Source: Vampirovibrio sp. | GTDB lineage: Bacteria > Cyanobacteriota > Vampirovibrionia > Vampirovibrionales > Vampirovibrionaceae | Direction: 5' to 3' | DNA length: 39,202 nt | Assembly: GCA_019634025.1 (NCBI GenBank) | Contig: JAHQWC010000145.1 | Coordinates: forward strand, 1 to 39,202 | Part shown: positions 7,877 to 18,400 of the stretch, one piece after another | How positions within the stretch are numbered: position 1 is the stretch's first letter | How the letters are laid out: each line of letters starts with the position of its first letter | Position numbers and translations under genes: made by a program | The notes under the pieces: generated by a model | What the model was told of the DNA's origin: nothing | The model's database searches: none | What the model saw: only the letters and a program-made list of their open reading frames with translations

Positions 7877-8899
7877 TTAATTTTTTGCCCATAGATGCTT
7901 AAGCTTAGCTTTAATTCTTGGAATATGATAAAGCCATTTTGTGTATAAACGCCCTTTTACAGATTTTGGATTGGGTATTACCAAACTATAACAATCATTG
8001 GTGTGTGTGGTAATTTTTAATTTATAGGGGTAGTCTCCGTAACACATGTTCACTTCTGTAATACCCCACTCCGGTGCTATTTTCAAAATTTCATACATAC
8101 ACAGAATAGATGGATAGTGATCCAAGTATTTACCGGTGTTAATCCCTAGAACTGAATACAGGGTATTTCCAGAGATAATATCCACATCCATAGAAGCCAC
8201 CTCATCCCCAAGCCGGTATTCATAGAGGTGCAGGAGTCCAGCCTCTGCCAATTCCTTTGCCCAGGCTACCATAAATTCCTGTTCTTCAGGGTCTTTAAAA
8301 TAGGAATAACCGGCTTTTTCTTCCCAGTATTCAATGTGGAGCTCAAAAAACTTTTTAAAAAACGCATCAATATTTTGTTCGCCCTCAATACGAACCAATT
8401 CCGGGTTTAAATTTTCAACAGCTTTAAATTTTCGCTTAATATTCTTTTGACGGCTTTTGCTCTTTCCAGATAAATAGCCTTCCCAGCCTCCGGTTAAATC
8501 AATCACGTGCTCTGACGGGATGGGTAGTTGATAAAGAGTATACCCTTGGCTTTCCAGCAGGTTAAACGCTTGTTTACTTCGGCGGTGGTTCCCCCATTGA
8601 ACCATCATATAATCCCATTCCACATTGTCAGCATAGGGTTTAAATTCACTTACCCGTTTCAGGTTAAAGTCTTGGCAGTATGCGTTATTCCATCCCGCAA
8701 TACGTATTTCTTTCAGTGTTGTCAATTTTTTTAAAAACGGCTTATGGTGCACACAAAAATCTCCTTGGCGATGGGAGATCAAAAATTTAGGCGCCAAGTG
8801 CTGCCACCAGCACTGATGAAAGCTGTCTGATTCATATAGATATTCATCAACGGGTGCTTGTACATCACCAATCGAGATAGGTGTAGTCGTTGCGGTCAT
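7877..8899 (-). CDS. CelD/BcsL-like (BioF2-type) GNAT acyltransferase
   Basis: A 340-residue protein whose C-terminal half matches the Acetyltransf_6/CelD group of FemAB-like GNATs. Evidence is the basic segment GKSKSRQKNIKRKFK near 145-160, an aromatic helix (FFELHIEYWEEKAGYSYF), EYRLGDEVASMDVDII, and the closing CYGDYPYKLKITT motif. This group acylates polysaccharides or peptides; one member is associated with bacterial cellulose synthesis. No signal peptide, so cytoplasmic. CAGGT is placed about 10 nt before the ATG. A GH8 glycanase of the type seen with cellulose operons is present 10 kb away (19104), but no synthase gene is visible, so the link is weak. Confidence 0.78.
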   Translation of the reverse strand: MTATTTPISIGDVQAPVDEYLYESDSFHQCWWQHLAPKFLISHRQGDFCVHHKPFLKKLTTLKEIRIAGWNNAYCQDFNLKRVSEFKPYADNVEWDYMMVQWGNHRRSKQAFNLLESQGYTLYQLPIPSEHVIDLTGGWEGYLSGKSKSRQKNIKRKFKAVENLNPELVRIEGEQNIDAFFKKFFELHIEYWEEKAGYSYFKDPEEQEFMVAWAKELAEAGLLHLYEYRLGDEVASMDVDIISGNTLYSVLGINTGKYLDHYPSILCMYEILKIAPEWGITEVNMCYGDYPYKLKITTHTNDCYSLVIPNPKSVKGRLYTKWLYHIPRIKAKLKHLWAKN

Positions 8900-9131
8900 T
8901 GCTGTTTACCTGAGTGTCCATCAACATTGCAAGGATGAATGCTTTCATCTGATTGACCTCATAAAGTTGATCCAGGAGTAAAATTGATCACTTACAGGAG
9001 ATTATTTGCAAAAATTAATATTTAGGCGTTATCCATACAGAGTAACACGGGTATTACCCAAGCGGACAATGAAGTACACAGAAGGCTTTTCTATAATAAG
9101 AAGATACGGTGTATAAGAGAAAAGGGTACTT

Positions 9132-9545
9132 ATGATGAAATTGATAGAGGCCATATCTGATTTAAGGTTGAGTAACATACAGCGTATGGGTGGATGGCTG
9201 ATGGTCATGTTGCTGCTGCTTTCTCCTACGGTCGAGGCTAAAAAATCGATTTCCGGTGTGGATCTGGATACCAGCCATGTTCAGAAGATATACCTAAAGA
9301 AAGAGGTCTTTGGTGGAGATAAAAAATCCTCGTTGAAGCTGTTAAACGATAGCCTGCACCAAATTCAAGAGGATACCGGCTGTGCGATGGAGTGGCGAGA
9401 AGCTCCTGCTGCCGGCCCAGGCTTGCAGGCCACAGATCTGCCGGGCAAAACCGAAGCTCAGCCTCGATTAATGCTGGAGGTGGACATCCCCTTGCCTTCT
9501 CCGCCTGCCTGTATACAGCGGTTAAAAGAACTTGGCGGAGAATAA
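9132..9545 (+). CDS. secreted hypothetical protein
   Basis: A 137-residue protein of unknown family. Residues about 17-36 form a Sec signal (GGWLMVMLLLLSPTVEAKK), with likely cleavage after VEA, leaving a mature chain of about 100 residues with two cysteines (CAMEW and ACIQ) able to form a disulfide in the periplasm. AAGGG lies about 6 nt upstream of the ATG and a TATAAT-like CTATAATAAG lies near 9097, supporting expression. It is convergent with the esterase gene. A long open frame also exists on the other strand here, but only this frame has a signal peptide and ribosome site. Confidence 0.6.
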   Translation: MMKLIEAISDLRLSNIQRMGGWLMVMLLLLSPTVEAKKSISGVDLDTSHVQKIYLKKEVFGGDKKSSLKLLNDSLHQIQEDTGCAMEWREAPAAGPGLQATDLPGKTEAQPRLMLEVDIPLPSPPACIQRLKELGGE

Positions 9546-9600
9546 CCATAGAGTGGATCTTGTTCTTTGAAAAGAGCCGGATCTTGGATCTTATTGTGGA

Positions 9601-10446
9601 TTATAGGCTTTCAAAAATAAAATCCATGACGTCTTTTTCTGCGTTGGGATCTTTCTTGCTGTAGAACGGGAACCAGTGAAGCTTTCTGTTGAGCACCTGC
9701 AGTTTGACCGGTGCGCCTGCCTCTTTCAGTTTTTCAGCCATAGAGACGGATTGGGAGACATCCACAATTTCGTCCCAGCTGCCATGAAATAGATAAACCG
9801 GTGGCGCATCAGCGTGGGCGTAATTGATGGGAGAGGCTTCCTCGGCGGAAGCGCCTCTTAAAAACAGTTTTTTACCTGTGGTGCATAGCTTGCAGGATTT
9901 TCGGGTGGTTAAATCAGTAGGGCCCGCCAGGCTAATGATACCGGCGATGGGTAAGTCTTTCTCTTTGAGACCTACCAGCAGAGAAAGATGCCCTCCGGCA
10001 GAGTGGCCTACCAAGACAATTTGTTCGCCGTTGAAGGGATATTCTTTCGAGCCGAATTCTGCAATATGGTTTTTAATCCAGAGAATGGCGTCTTTTAAGT
10101 CATTGGGTGCTGCGGGGTAGGCATGTCTGGGAGACAGGCGGTAGCTCATGGTGGCAGAAGGATTGCCCTGCCGGGCGGCATATTTGCAGTGGCCATAAAA
10201 ATCCCAACGGCTCCCAAATCCTTTGGTCCATGCGCCGCCATGGACAAACAGAATAAACGGCTTTTGGGCTTGTTCTTCAGTTTGCTGGCGAGGCAGACAG
10301 AGCACCATTTTTTGGTTGTGGTCGTTATACGTGACTTTTTTGATGATGGGCTTGTTGGTGTCTTTGGCAAGGGCTGTAGTTGAAAGGAGGACTGCCAGGC
10401 CCAGGGTGTAAACACAGGCACAAGTAGCTTTTCTTAGTATGGACAT
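9601..10446 (-). CDS. secreted alpha/beta hydrolase (esterase/lipase, BD-FAE/HSL-like)
   Basis: A 281-residue serine hydrolase with a Sec signal in residues 1-27 (AVLLSTTALA). The oxyanion motif LFVHGGAW is at 66-73 and the nucleophile elbow GHSAGGH carries S149. The likely acid is D225 in HGSWDEIVD and the base H257 in KLHWF, so the triad appears complete. The N-terminal HGGAW and the C-terminal architecture match carboxylesterase/BD-FAE type enzymes rather than true lipases. Probable location is the periplasm or outside the cell. The divergent gene at 10568 encodes a second secreted GHSAG hydrolase, so the pair may share a substrate or regulation across the 121-bp spacer. Confidence 0.88.
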   Translation of the reverse strand: MSILRKATCACVYTLGLAVLLSTTALAKDTNKPIIKKVTYNDHNQKMVLCLPRQQTEEQAQKPFILFVHGGAWTKGFGSRWDFYGHCKYAARQGNPSATMSYRLSPRHAYPAAPNDLKDAILWIKNHIAEFGSKEYPFNGEQIVLVGHSAGGHLSLLVGLKEKDLPIAGIISLAGPTDLTTRKSCKLCTTGKKLFLRGASAEEASPINYAHADAPPVYLFHGSWDEIVDVSQSVSMAEKLKEAGAPVKLQVLNRKLHWFPFYSKKDPNAEKDVMDFIFESL

Positions 10447-10567
10447 CCTGCGTACAACTCCTTTTATCGATTCACTTTAATGCCAGAAGGCCCTCAGTAT
10501 AACAAAGCTTTAAAAATATTTTATGTATAATGCGCCTACCTAACTGTAAGTAGAACGGAGCGCGCTG

Positions 10568-11788
10568 ATGAGAGGTTTACTGGTACTTGTTCTATTTGTA
10601 GGTGTGTTATTCGGAGGGCGAACTGCCATGGCGGGGGATGAAAAGGTGATTGATTTTATCTATATTCACGGCGTGAAGTATAGCGGTGAAGGCCGCGAGG
10701 ATGACTTTGCCGAGCAGGTTTCGGAATTACATACCTATGTTTTGGAGGAAGCTGCCCAAAGCGAAATCTTTCAACAGAATGTGTTGAAAGACGGTCAGTA
10801 TTCTCTAAATTCAGATCCTATCGCTTTTTACTGGGGAGACCAGTTTGGGGAGTCTGAGTTGAACTTTTTGGATGTGCAACTGGCCTGGTTAAAAGAGTCA
10901 AAGTCCGGACTGGTGAGTGGTATTCAAAAAACCGTGGCCCACGTCATGCGAGACGGATTTTGGCTGGCAAAACCTCAAAATCACCGAAAAGTCAGCCTCA
11001 AGCTCCATCAGACCATTCAAGCTAGCCTGGATAAAGGACATCAGGTTGTGATTTTGGGCCACAGTGCCGGGTCTATTGTGACCCATTACTATGCACTTTA
11101 TCACTTGCCCTATATTGATCTGCATGAGGTTGCGTCTCAAGATCCCGAGACACCTCCAGAAAGCTTGGATGCCTTAAAAGATCCGAAAGTCCGGTACAGC
11201 TGTATTGAAGCCCTTATAGAATCAGATCTGGTCCGATTTGATAAAAACGGTAACCTCACTGCCTTTTTGGATGGGGTTGATATGAAAGATAAAGATCAGC
11301 TTCAGCAATTTGAGCAAGCTTATACTCAGGAAAAAGTTGCTCAACTCGCAGACTACAATCAGAAATTTTGTATTCCCAAAGATCGCCTGAAGGGCTTGGT
11401 AACCTTTGGCAGCCCTAATGCTATATTGTCTTCCAAAGGGGGACAGTCCGAAGGGGACTTGGGGCTAAGGCTTTTTAAACATGCCTTTGAACAAAACATT
11501 TTCTGGCTGCATATTAACCATCATGATGATGTGATTGGTTTTCCGTTTCCGTTTAAAAATGAGGAAGTGCTTCGGATTGTTGAAAAAGTGGAAGGGATTA
11601 CTGTGACCCCGAAGGGTGGATTCTTTTTCAACTACTCCGGTATTAAAAAAGGCGCCAATTTCTTAAATGGCCACTTTTGGTATTTTAAAAAACCTAAGAA
11701 GTTTTCTAAAGCGATTATTGACGCCTATGAGCAAGGCTATTATCAATGGGTTCACCCGATTCAAGCGGATGCAATGAGCCACAGGTAG
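10568..11788 (+). CDS. secreted alpha/beta-hydrolase fold protein (lipase-like, GHSAGS)
   Basis: A 406-residue protein with a Sec signal (LLVLVLFVGVLFGG, cleavage near AMA22). It opens with FIYIHGVKY, has the nucleophile elbow VVILGHSAGSIVTHYYALY with S166, then LVTFGSPNA typical of lipase-like folds, and INHHDDVIGFPFPF with NGHFWYF near the C-terminus offering the acid and base. No closer family is recognised; it could be an esterase of membrane or host lipids. The start is supported by GGAG upstream and a TATAAT at 10526-10531 about 37 nt before the ATG. It is divergent from the esterase gene at 9601. Confidence 0.75.
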   Translation: MRGLLVLVLFVGVLFGGRTAMAGDEKVIDFIYIHGVKYSGEGREDDFAEQVSELHTYVLEEAAQSEIFQQNVLKDGQYSLNSDPIAFYWGDQFGESELNFLDVQLAWLKESKSGLVSGIQKTVAHVMRDGFWLAKPQNHRKVSLKLHQTIQASLDKGHQVVILGHSAGSIVTHYYALYHLPYIDLHEVASQDPETPPESLDALKDPKVRYSCIEALIESDLVRFDKNGNLTAFLDGVDMKDKDQLQQFEQAYTQEKVAQLADYNQKFCIPKDRLKGLVTFGSPNAILSSKGGQSEGDLGLRLFKHAFEQNIFWLHINHHDDVIGFPFPFKNEEVLRIVEKVEGITVTPKGGFFFNYSGIKKGANFLNGHFWYFKKPKKFSKAIIDAYEQGYYQWVHPIQADAMSHR

Positions 11789-11899
11789 CCAGATGAGGAA
11801 TATTTGACAATAGTGAGAAGAGCCCATCTCTCAAAATATGTTTTGGCTATAATCGGCAGATTACAAAGCACCTTGGAAAATAGGTCCAAATAACCCTTT

Positions 11900-14362
11900 A
11901 TGTGCCTGTCTGCTTCTAGACTCTTTCTATCATTTTTGGCTGCGTGTATTCTTATCACGCTGAGTGTTATACCGTTGCAAGGGTTTGCCCAGGTCAATCA
12001 TTTCTCTGCAAATTCTGTGTGGGGGCTGACGCCGATAAAACCTAAAACCATTGCCGTCATTCAGGACGGGCCGTCTTCCAGGTTGAACCAATACCTGACA
12101 TTAATGAAAAAAGAATTAGCAATACTGACGGATGATAAGTTGACGGTGCGGTATAAGGTTTTTACGCCGACTCAGGCTAAATCGTTGCCTGCCATTAAAC
12201 AATCGTTGAAACAAGCTTTACGGGATCCAGGGGTGGACTTAATTTTTGCCAACGGAATTCTAGTGTCCGGATTGGCGTTGCAGCCGGATGTGGTATTGAC
12301 CAAGCCGGTGATTAGCAATGTTTTGCTGAACCGAGATATGGTGGAAGAGCTGCCGATTCTAGCCAAGACCGGGCGAAAGAAAAATCTGGGGCTGGTCCTT
12401 AGTCAGCGTCAGCTTTCCAAAGATATTCAACTGTTTCAGGACATGGTGGGGTTTAAGCAGCTTTATATTGTGGGGAACCCGGATGTAATCAGGCTTTTCC
12501 CGGGGATTGACGTGCAACTGCAGCAGATGACTGCCGACCAAGGTATTACCATTGCAATATTACCGGAGCAAAGTAGCGCTCAGGCAACTCTTGGACAATT
12601 GCCGACAGATGCTGAGGCAGTCCTGCTGACTCCGTCCATCATGATGACAGATGCACAGCAGCAGGCCTTTATTGATGGCCTGAATGCCCGAAAAATACCA
12701 ACATTTACCTTTGCCGGGCGTGACATTGTGGAAAAGGGTGTGTTGGCGACCATGCAACCGGACCTGATGGAGCGGATGTCTCGCCGGGTAGCGTTGAGCT
12801 TGTACCGGGTGATGGTGCTGGATGAAATTCCGGCGGATCTGCCGTTATATTTACCCATGAACGAGCAATTGCTGATTAATGCGGCGACTGTACAGAAACT
12901 GGAACTCTCCTTAAAAAATGAGTACTGGTTGAAAGCTGAGGTGCTAAATTGGCAGGGCGCGTATTTATACCAAGGAGAACGGTTAACCCTGGATGAAGCG
13001 ATGAAAACGGCGAAAGAAAGCCAAATTGATGTGACCATTGCTAAAACCCAAACAGAGAGCTTGCGGCAAGAAAAAAATATTGCGACTACCCGACTGCTAC
13101 CTCAGGTGACAGGGGAATTCCAGGAATCTCAAATTGATAAAGATCAGGCCCAAGCCACCGCCGGGGCACAGCCCCAACAATCCGGCACCCTTTCATTGAC
13201 GGTTCAGCAAATGATTTATGACGACAGCTTGGTCAGCAATTTACGGGCATTGATGAAAAACGTGAAGGGGCAGGAATGGCAGCAGGCGTCTACCCAGTTA
13301 GATGCCATGCAAACTGCCGGTAAACGTTTTATCGAGGTACTCTCTGCTCAGCGGCTGTTGCAGATTGAAGTGGACAACTTGAATTTGACCCGGGAAAACT
13401 TGAACCGGGCAAAGCTCCGTCAGCAAATTGGATCTGCAGGACCTGAGGAGGTGTACCGGTGGGAAGTAGAAATAGCCCGGCAGCAGGGGAATGTGATTGA
13501 ACGTGCCGCTGCAGTCGATCAATCTCGGGTGGCTTTGAATCAATCTTTAGGCCTTACCCAAACCACAAAATGGACCTTGGAAGATTTGGCAAAAAAGCAG
13601 GAACAGTTTTATTTCCTTGGCAAGGCGTTGGCCCAAATAGTGACCAATGAAGATGATTTCAAGGTGTTTGAAAACTATGCCGTTCAGGTCGCTTTTGATA
13701 AATCCCCTCAATTAAAGGCGTTGGGCAAAAACATTGGCGCGCAAAAAATTCTGGTAGGGCAAGCCCGGCGAAAGTTTTTTGTCCCCAACGTTAATTTTCA
13801 AGGCCAGTGGAATTACCGTCTTCACGAAAACACCTCCGGTATTTCGGCTGCCAGCCCAATTATTGCTGCCAATCAAAATACCATGCGGGTTGCTGCGGTG
13901 GCGTCTTATCCGATTTTTCAGGGCGGAGGCCGGGTATTTGGGGTGAAGAAGGCCAAGGCCGATTTGAATCAACAGTTGGCCAACTTGGAAAAGGCCCGCC
14001 AACTCATTGAGCAAGAGGTCCGCAGCCGGTCCTACACCATGGATAGTGCTGCCGCCAATATCAAGCTGCAACGTCTTTCTGCCGAAAGTGCCCAGCGTAA
14101 CCTGGAGGTGATTCAGCAAAAATATGCCCAGGGGGCCGAAGACATTATTAAATTGATTGATGCTCAGAATGAAACGTTTACGGCCAATCAGCAAGCCGCC
14201 ATTGCTATCTATGGTTTTTTACAAGAGTGGATTGACTTCCAGCGGGCCATCTCGTGGTTTGAAACTGATATGACTGATGAGGAGAAGATAGCTTGGATCG
14301 ATACCATTCAGCTTCAGCAGAACCAACAACAACAGCCTCAAGGCACAGGAGCTACACCCTAA
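11900..14362 (+). CDS. TolC-family outer-membrane efflux protein fused to an N-terminal ABC substrate-binding-like domain
   Basis: An 820-residue fusion. Residues 1-31 are a Sec signal. Residues about 45-340 look like a type I periplasmic-binding domain of the ABC_sub_bind type (KTIAVIQDGPSSRLNQYL, DLIFANGILVSGLAL, KPVISNVLLN, KNLGLVLSQRQL, LYIVGNPDVI, AVLLTPSIMM, IPTFTFAGRDIVEKGVLATM). From about residue 358 (GERLTLDEAM) the chain is a TolC/OEP protein with two long helical repeats (KTQTESLRQEK; LNRAKLRQQIGSAGPEEVYRW; KARQLIEQEVRSRS; QRNLEVIQQKYAQGAEDIIKLIDAQ). The C-terminus ends in a Gln-rich tail. TATAAT at 11848-11853 may be its promoter. The stop overlaps the next ATG, so it heads the RND operon. 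It is about twice normal TolC length, and a role for the extra domain in substrate capture or gating is inferred. Confidence 0.85.
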   Translation: MCLSASRLFLSFLAACILITLSVIPLQGFAQVNHFSANSVWGLTPIKPKTIAVIQDGPSSRLNQYLTLMKKELAILTDDKLTVRYKVFTPTQAKSLPAIKQSLKQALRDPGVDLIFANGILVSGLALQPDVVLTKPVISNVLLNRDMVEELPILAKTGRKKNLGLVLSQRQLSKDIQLFQDMVGFKQLYIVGNPDVIRLFPGIDVQLQQMTADQGITIAILPEQSSAQATLGQLPTDAEAVLLTPSIMMTDAQQQAFIDGLNARKIPTFTFAGRDIVEKGVLATMQPDLMERMSRRVALSLYRVMVLDEIPADLPLYLPMNEQLLINAATVQKLELSLKNEYWLKAEVLNWQGAYLYQGERLTLDEAMKTAKESQIDVTIAKTQTESLRQEKNIATTRLLPQVTGEFQESQIDKDQAQATAGAQPQQSGTLSLTVQQMIYDDSLVSNLRALMKNVKGQEWQQASTQLDAMQTAGKRFIEVLSAQRLLQIEVDNLNLTRENLNRAKLRQQIGSAGPEEVYRWEVEIARQQGNVIERAAAVDQSRVALNQSLGLTQTTKWTLEDLAKKQEQFYFLGKALAQIVTNEDDFKVFENYAVQVAFDKSPQLKALGKNIGAQKILVGQARRKFFVPNVNFQGQWNYRLHENTSGISAASPIIAANQNTMRVAAVASYPIFQGGGRVFGVKKAKADLNQQLANLEKARQLIEQEVRSRSYTMDSAAANIKLQRLSAESAQRNLEVIQQKYAQGAEDIIKLIDAQNETFTANQQAAIAIYGFLQEWIDFQRAISWFETDMTDEEKIAWIDTIQLQQNQQQQPQGTGATP

Positions 14363-15492
14363 TGCGACTTACCCCTCTCTGTTTTCTCTTCGCGCTCATT
14401 GTATCGGCAACGCTATTAACTGGCTGTGCGCCTCAAGCGCCTGGGTTTGAGGAAAAGGATATTATTCGTCCTGCAATGGTGCAACAGGTGGGTCAGGCGT
14501 TGAGTACCGGCGTCAGAACCTTTTCTGGCATCACTCAAGCAACTCAAGATGTAAAACTTAGCTTTCGAGTTGGTGGTCAGTTACAAAATTTGCCCATTAA
14601 GGTAGGCCAACGTATCCGTCAGGGGCAAATTATTGCCCGGGTCGATCCCATTGATTTTGATCTGGAGGTTAAGCAGCAGGAGGCAACCCTGGCCAATGCC
14701 ATGGCCCAGTTCCAACAGGCAAAATCTGAATACGATCGTCAACTATTGCTGTATGAATCCAACAACGCCAGTAAAAGTGATTTGGATCAAACCCAGGCCA
14801 GTTATCTGTCTGCAAAGGCGCAACTAGAGGCAAACAAAAAAGCCTTGCAGCTTAATAACCAGCAACGCGCATACACAGTGTTACGGGCAAAATCCTCCGG
14901 GGTCATTACCACTGTGGAAGTGGATGATTATGAAATGATAACGGCCGGGCAAACCATTGCGACCATGGCAGACTCTACCAGCTCAAAGGTGGCGTTGGGC
15001 GTGCCGGCTACGGTGGTAAATCGCATTTCGCAAGGGGATATAGCCCAGGTGTTGATTGAAGACTTGGGGGATGCTCCGATGCCTGGCAGGATTACTGAAA
15101 TTGGGATTCAGCCCGACGGATCCAGCACCTATCCGGTGACGATTAAATTAAACAAACCCAACCCTTATGTACGCCCCGGCATGGTGGCGGATATTACCCT
15201 ACCCCTCAAAAAATCTGTTGAAGAACAATCCACGTTGTTTGTGCCGTCTCAGGCCGTTCAAGGGTTATCTGGAAATCGGCATCAGGTTTGGATCATGAAC
15301 CCCAAAACCAATATTGTTTCTCCTCGAAACGTATCTGTGGGGGTGATGACCTCAGAAGGGTTACAAATTCTATCCGGACTTCAGCCCGGGGAAACCATTG
15401 TGGTCAGGGGGATTCACCGACTGAAGCCGGAGCAGCAAATTAACCCTCAACTCTTGAAACAATCTTCTACAGGTAAAACAAACCCGCGATGA
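14362..15492 (+). CDS. RND efflux periplasmic adaptor (membrane fusion lipoprotein)
   Basis: A 376-residue adaptor. I choose ATG 14362, which overlaps the upstream TAA (TAATG) with AGGAG at 14347-14351, giving MRLTPLCFLFALIVSATLLTGC, a signal with lipobox LLTGC and lipidated Cys. The frame is open further upstream (to 14293), but that would bury the signal. The mature part has a barrel-sandwich hybrid half (LSFRVGGQLQNLPIKVGQRI, ARVDPIDFDLEV), a helical hairpin (QQEATLANAMAQFQQAKSEY and back), the returning half (LRAKSSGVITTVEVDDYEMI), then a beta-barrel and membrane-proximal domain (VRPGMVADITLPL; VVRGIHRLKPEQQI). It bridges the pump at 15489 to the TolC protein. Confidence 0.93.
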   Translation: MRLTPLCFLFALIVSATLLTGCAPQAPGFEEKDIIRPAMVQQVGQALSTGVRTFSGITQATQDVKLSFRVGGQLQNLPIKVGQRIRQGQIIARVDPIDFDLEVKQQEATLANAMAQFQQAKSEYDRQLLLYESNNASKSDLDQTQASYLSAKAQLEANKKALQLNNQQRAYTVLRAKSSGVITTVEVDDYEMITAGQTIATMADSTSSKVALGVPATVVNRISQGDIAQVLIEDLGDAPMPGRITEIGIQPDGSSTYPVTIKLNKPNPYVRPGMVADITLPLKKSVEEQSTLFVPSQAVQGLSGNRHQVWIMNPKTNIVSPRNVSVGVMTSEGLQILSGLQPGETIVVRGIHRLKPEQQINPQLLKQSSTGKTNPR

Positions 15493-18400
15493 ATATCTCT
15501 GAATGGTGTATCAAGAATAATCGAACGGCCGGACTGTTTTTTATCGTCGTTATTTTTGCCGGCATTTTTACGTTCCAATCCATCTCTAAATTAGAAAGTC
15601 CCGAAGTGCCTGTGCGGGCTGCCACCATTATTACCCAATTTCCCGGCGCCTCTCCGGAGCGGGTGGAACGGTTGGTGACGGACAAAATTGAAAAGAAAGT
15701 CCGGGAAATTAGCCAGATTGATGAGGTAACCTCCCAGTCTATGACTGGCGTGTCTATCATCACGGTGATGTTGGAGGATAAATATAAAAATCTTCAACCT
15801 ATTTGGACGGTGTTGCGCAACAAGGTGGACGAAGTTGCGGATGATCTGCCGGAAGAAGCCTTGACGCCGGAGGTGAATGATGAGTATGGCGATGTGTTTG
15901 GCACGCTCTTCACAATTCAGGGAGAAGGGTACTCCTACCGAGAGCTGAAAGATTATGCTGATGATGTGCGCGATGCCTTGCTCAAGGTCGATTTGGTGGC
16001 CAAAGTAGATTTATACGGCACACAGCAAGAGCAAATTTTTGTGGAATTCTCTAACGCCCGGCTGGCCGAATACGGGGTAAACCCGGATAGTCTGGCCAAT
16101 ATTTTAAGCTCCCAAAATATTATTCAGCCCAGCGGCAGCATTCAGGTGGGACCGGAACGCATTATTATTGAAGCGTCTGGTGAATACCAGGATGTAGAAG
16201 CGATTAAAAACACCACTCTTGCCAGTCCCGGCAGCAGCGAGTCCATTTACCTGAAAGATATTGCCAAAGTAACCCGAGGGTATGCTGACCCGCCTAATAC
16301 TATGGTGCGTCATAATGGGCAAAAAGCCATCTTAATGGCAGTCAGTATGGCCAAAGGCGGCAACATTGTGGCCATGACCGAGGGGGTAAAAAAGCGGCTG
16401 ACGGAATTGGAATTGACCATGCCGGTGGGCATTACCTTTGACATGATGTATGAAGAGGCTAAGTTCGTTGAAAACAGCATCAGCGAGTTTATGGGGAATT
16501 TAATGCAGTCTTTTGGCTTTGTGGTGCTGGTGTTGTTGCTATTTACCGGCATTCGAATGGGACTCATTGCCGGGGCATTAATCCCGTTGGCCATTGCAGG
16601 ATGCATTACGTTACTGCCCCTATTCAACATTGCCATTGAACAGGTGTCTATTGCTGCCTTGATTATTGCCCTGGGCATGATGGTGGATAACGGTGTGGTG
16701 GTGAGTGAAAACATTTTGGTGCGGATCAGCAACGGGCAAAGCCGGATTGACGCCATTCGGGAAGCCAGCGGCGAATTATTCATTCCGCTGTTAGCAGCTT
16801 CCTTAACCACCATTTTTGCGTTTATGCCCATCGCCACGGCCCAGTCTGCGGTGGGTGAGTTTTGCTATTCCATGTTTATGGTCATTACTCTCACCTTAAT
16901 CTGTTCGTGGGCGTTCTCTCTAACGGCTGTGCCCCTGATGTGCTACTTCTTTTTAAAGCCTCAAAAAACCCAGCAATCCTTTGATGGCCCCTTTTATACC
17001 CGCTACCGCAACTTTCTCATTCAAATGTTGAAAAAGCCCAAAATCTTTGCCGCAGCTATTTTGGGGTTGTTTGTTCTGGCAGTGTTCATGTTTCAGTTTG
17101 TGCCCCAGGTCTTTTTCCCGGCAAAAGATCAGGAGACGGTGCTGGTGGACTTTTGGAAACCTTACGGCACCGATATTACCGAAACGGCAGAATCTATTAA
17201 GGCGCTGGAAACCTATTTGCTTGATGATGAGGCGGTGACGGATGTGGGAATTGTGATTGGAGAAGGCGGCCCCCGGTGGAATTTAGGAGCTTCGGGCGAA
17301 CAAAAAAATGATAACTATGCCTTTTTGATGCTGGAAACCAACACCCCTGAAGATGTGGCGGCGGTAATTCATCGCACCAAAGAATTTATGAAATCGGCTT
17401 ACGCCAATGTTCGTTATACGGTTCAGCGGCTGGACAGTGGCCCGGCGGTGGCTGCCGACATTCAAATAAAACTTTCCGGAGATGATCTCCCGGCCTTATT
17501 TGCTGCCAAAGACAGGATTATCCAGTTGATTGAACCCCTGGACGGGGTCACCAATATTCGCGATAACTGGGGTGAGTGGATTAAAAAACTGGTGGTGGAT
17601 GTGAATCAGGAGCAGGCCAAACGGGTGGGCCTGACCAGCCAGGATGTGGCAAAATCCCTTAAAACCCAGATGAGTGGCCTGGTAGCCACAGACTACCGGG
17701 AGGATAATGACGCCATCCCCATTCGCTTGCGGGCCAAAAGTGCTTACCGAAATGATTTGGGGAATATTGAAGGCTTAAATGTCTATTCCTACACCCAGAA
17801 CGTTTCAGTTCCCTTGGTCCAGGTGGCCAAAACCAAACTGGTCTGGCAGCCCAGTAGCATTCGCCGGGAGGATCAAACCCGGACGTTAACCATTGAAACA
17901 GATGTCACAGAAGGGACCACTGCCACAGAGGTTCTGGAAAAGATCCAGAAAGCATTGAACACTTACATTGGCTCTGAAGATTGGCCGGCAGGGTTTGGTG
18001 TGGAATATGGCGGAGAAGACGAGTCCAGTAAAGAGGCCAACGAATCCATTGCCGCCGGGCTGCCGTTGGCATTTGGCTGCTTGTTGCTGGTGCTGGTGGG
18101 GCAGTTTAACTCTATCCGCCGCACGGCCATTATTGTGCTGACCATTCCGCCCATGATGATTGGCATTACTCCAGGCTTGCTGGCGACTCAGGCGCCTTTT
18201 GGGTTTATGGCTATGTTGGGGCTCATTAGCTTGATGGGCATTATTGTGAATAACGCCATTATGCTGATAGACCGCATTGAGACTGAACGCAAAGACGGCC
18301 TGGAGGTTGAAGAGGCTATTGTGTCTGCCGCCCAACAGCGCCTTCGCCCTATTGTGATGACGGCCACCACCACCATCATTGGCTTGATTCCGTTGGCGTT

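Noticed and set aside
9238-9549. 103-codon minus-strand frame opposite the secreted hypothetical gene
   Set aside because: The plus-strand frame has a signal peptide, a ribosome site and a promoter-like sequence; this one has none of these.
14293-14361. Upstream start of the RND adaptor at 14293
   Set aside because: It would add 23 residues before the lipoprotein signal and lies inside the TolC gene; ATG 14362 has a ribosome site and lipobox.
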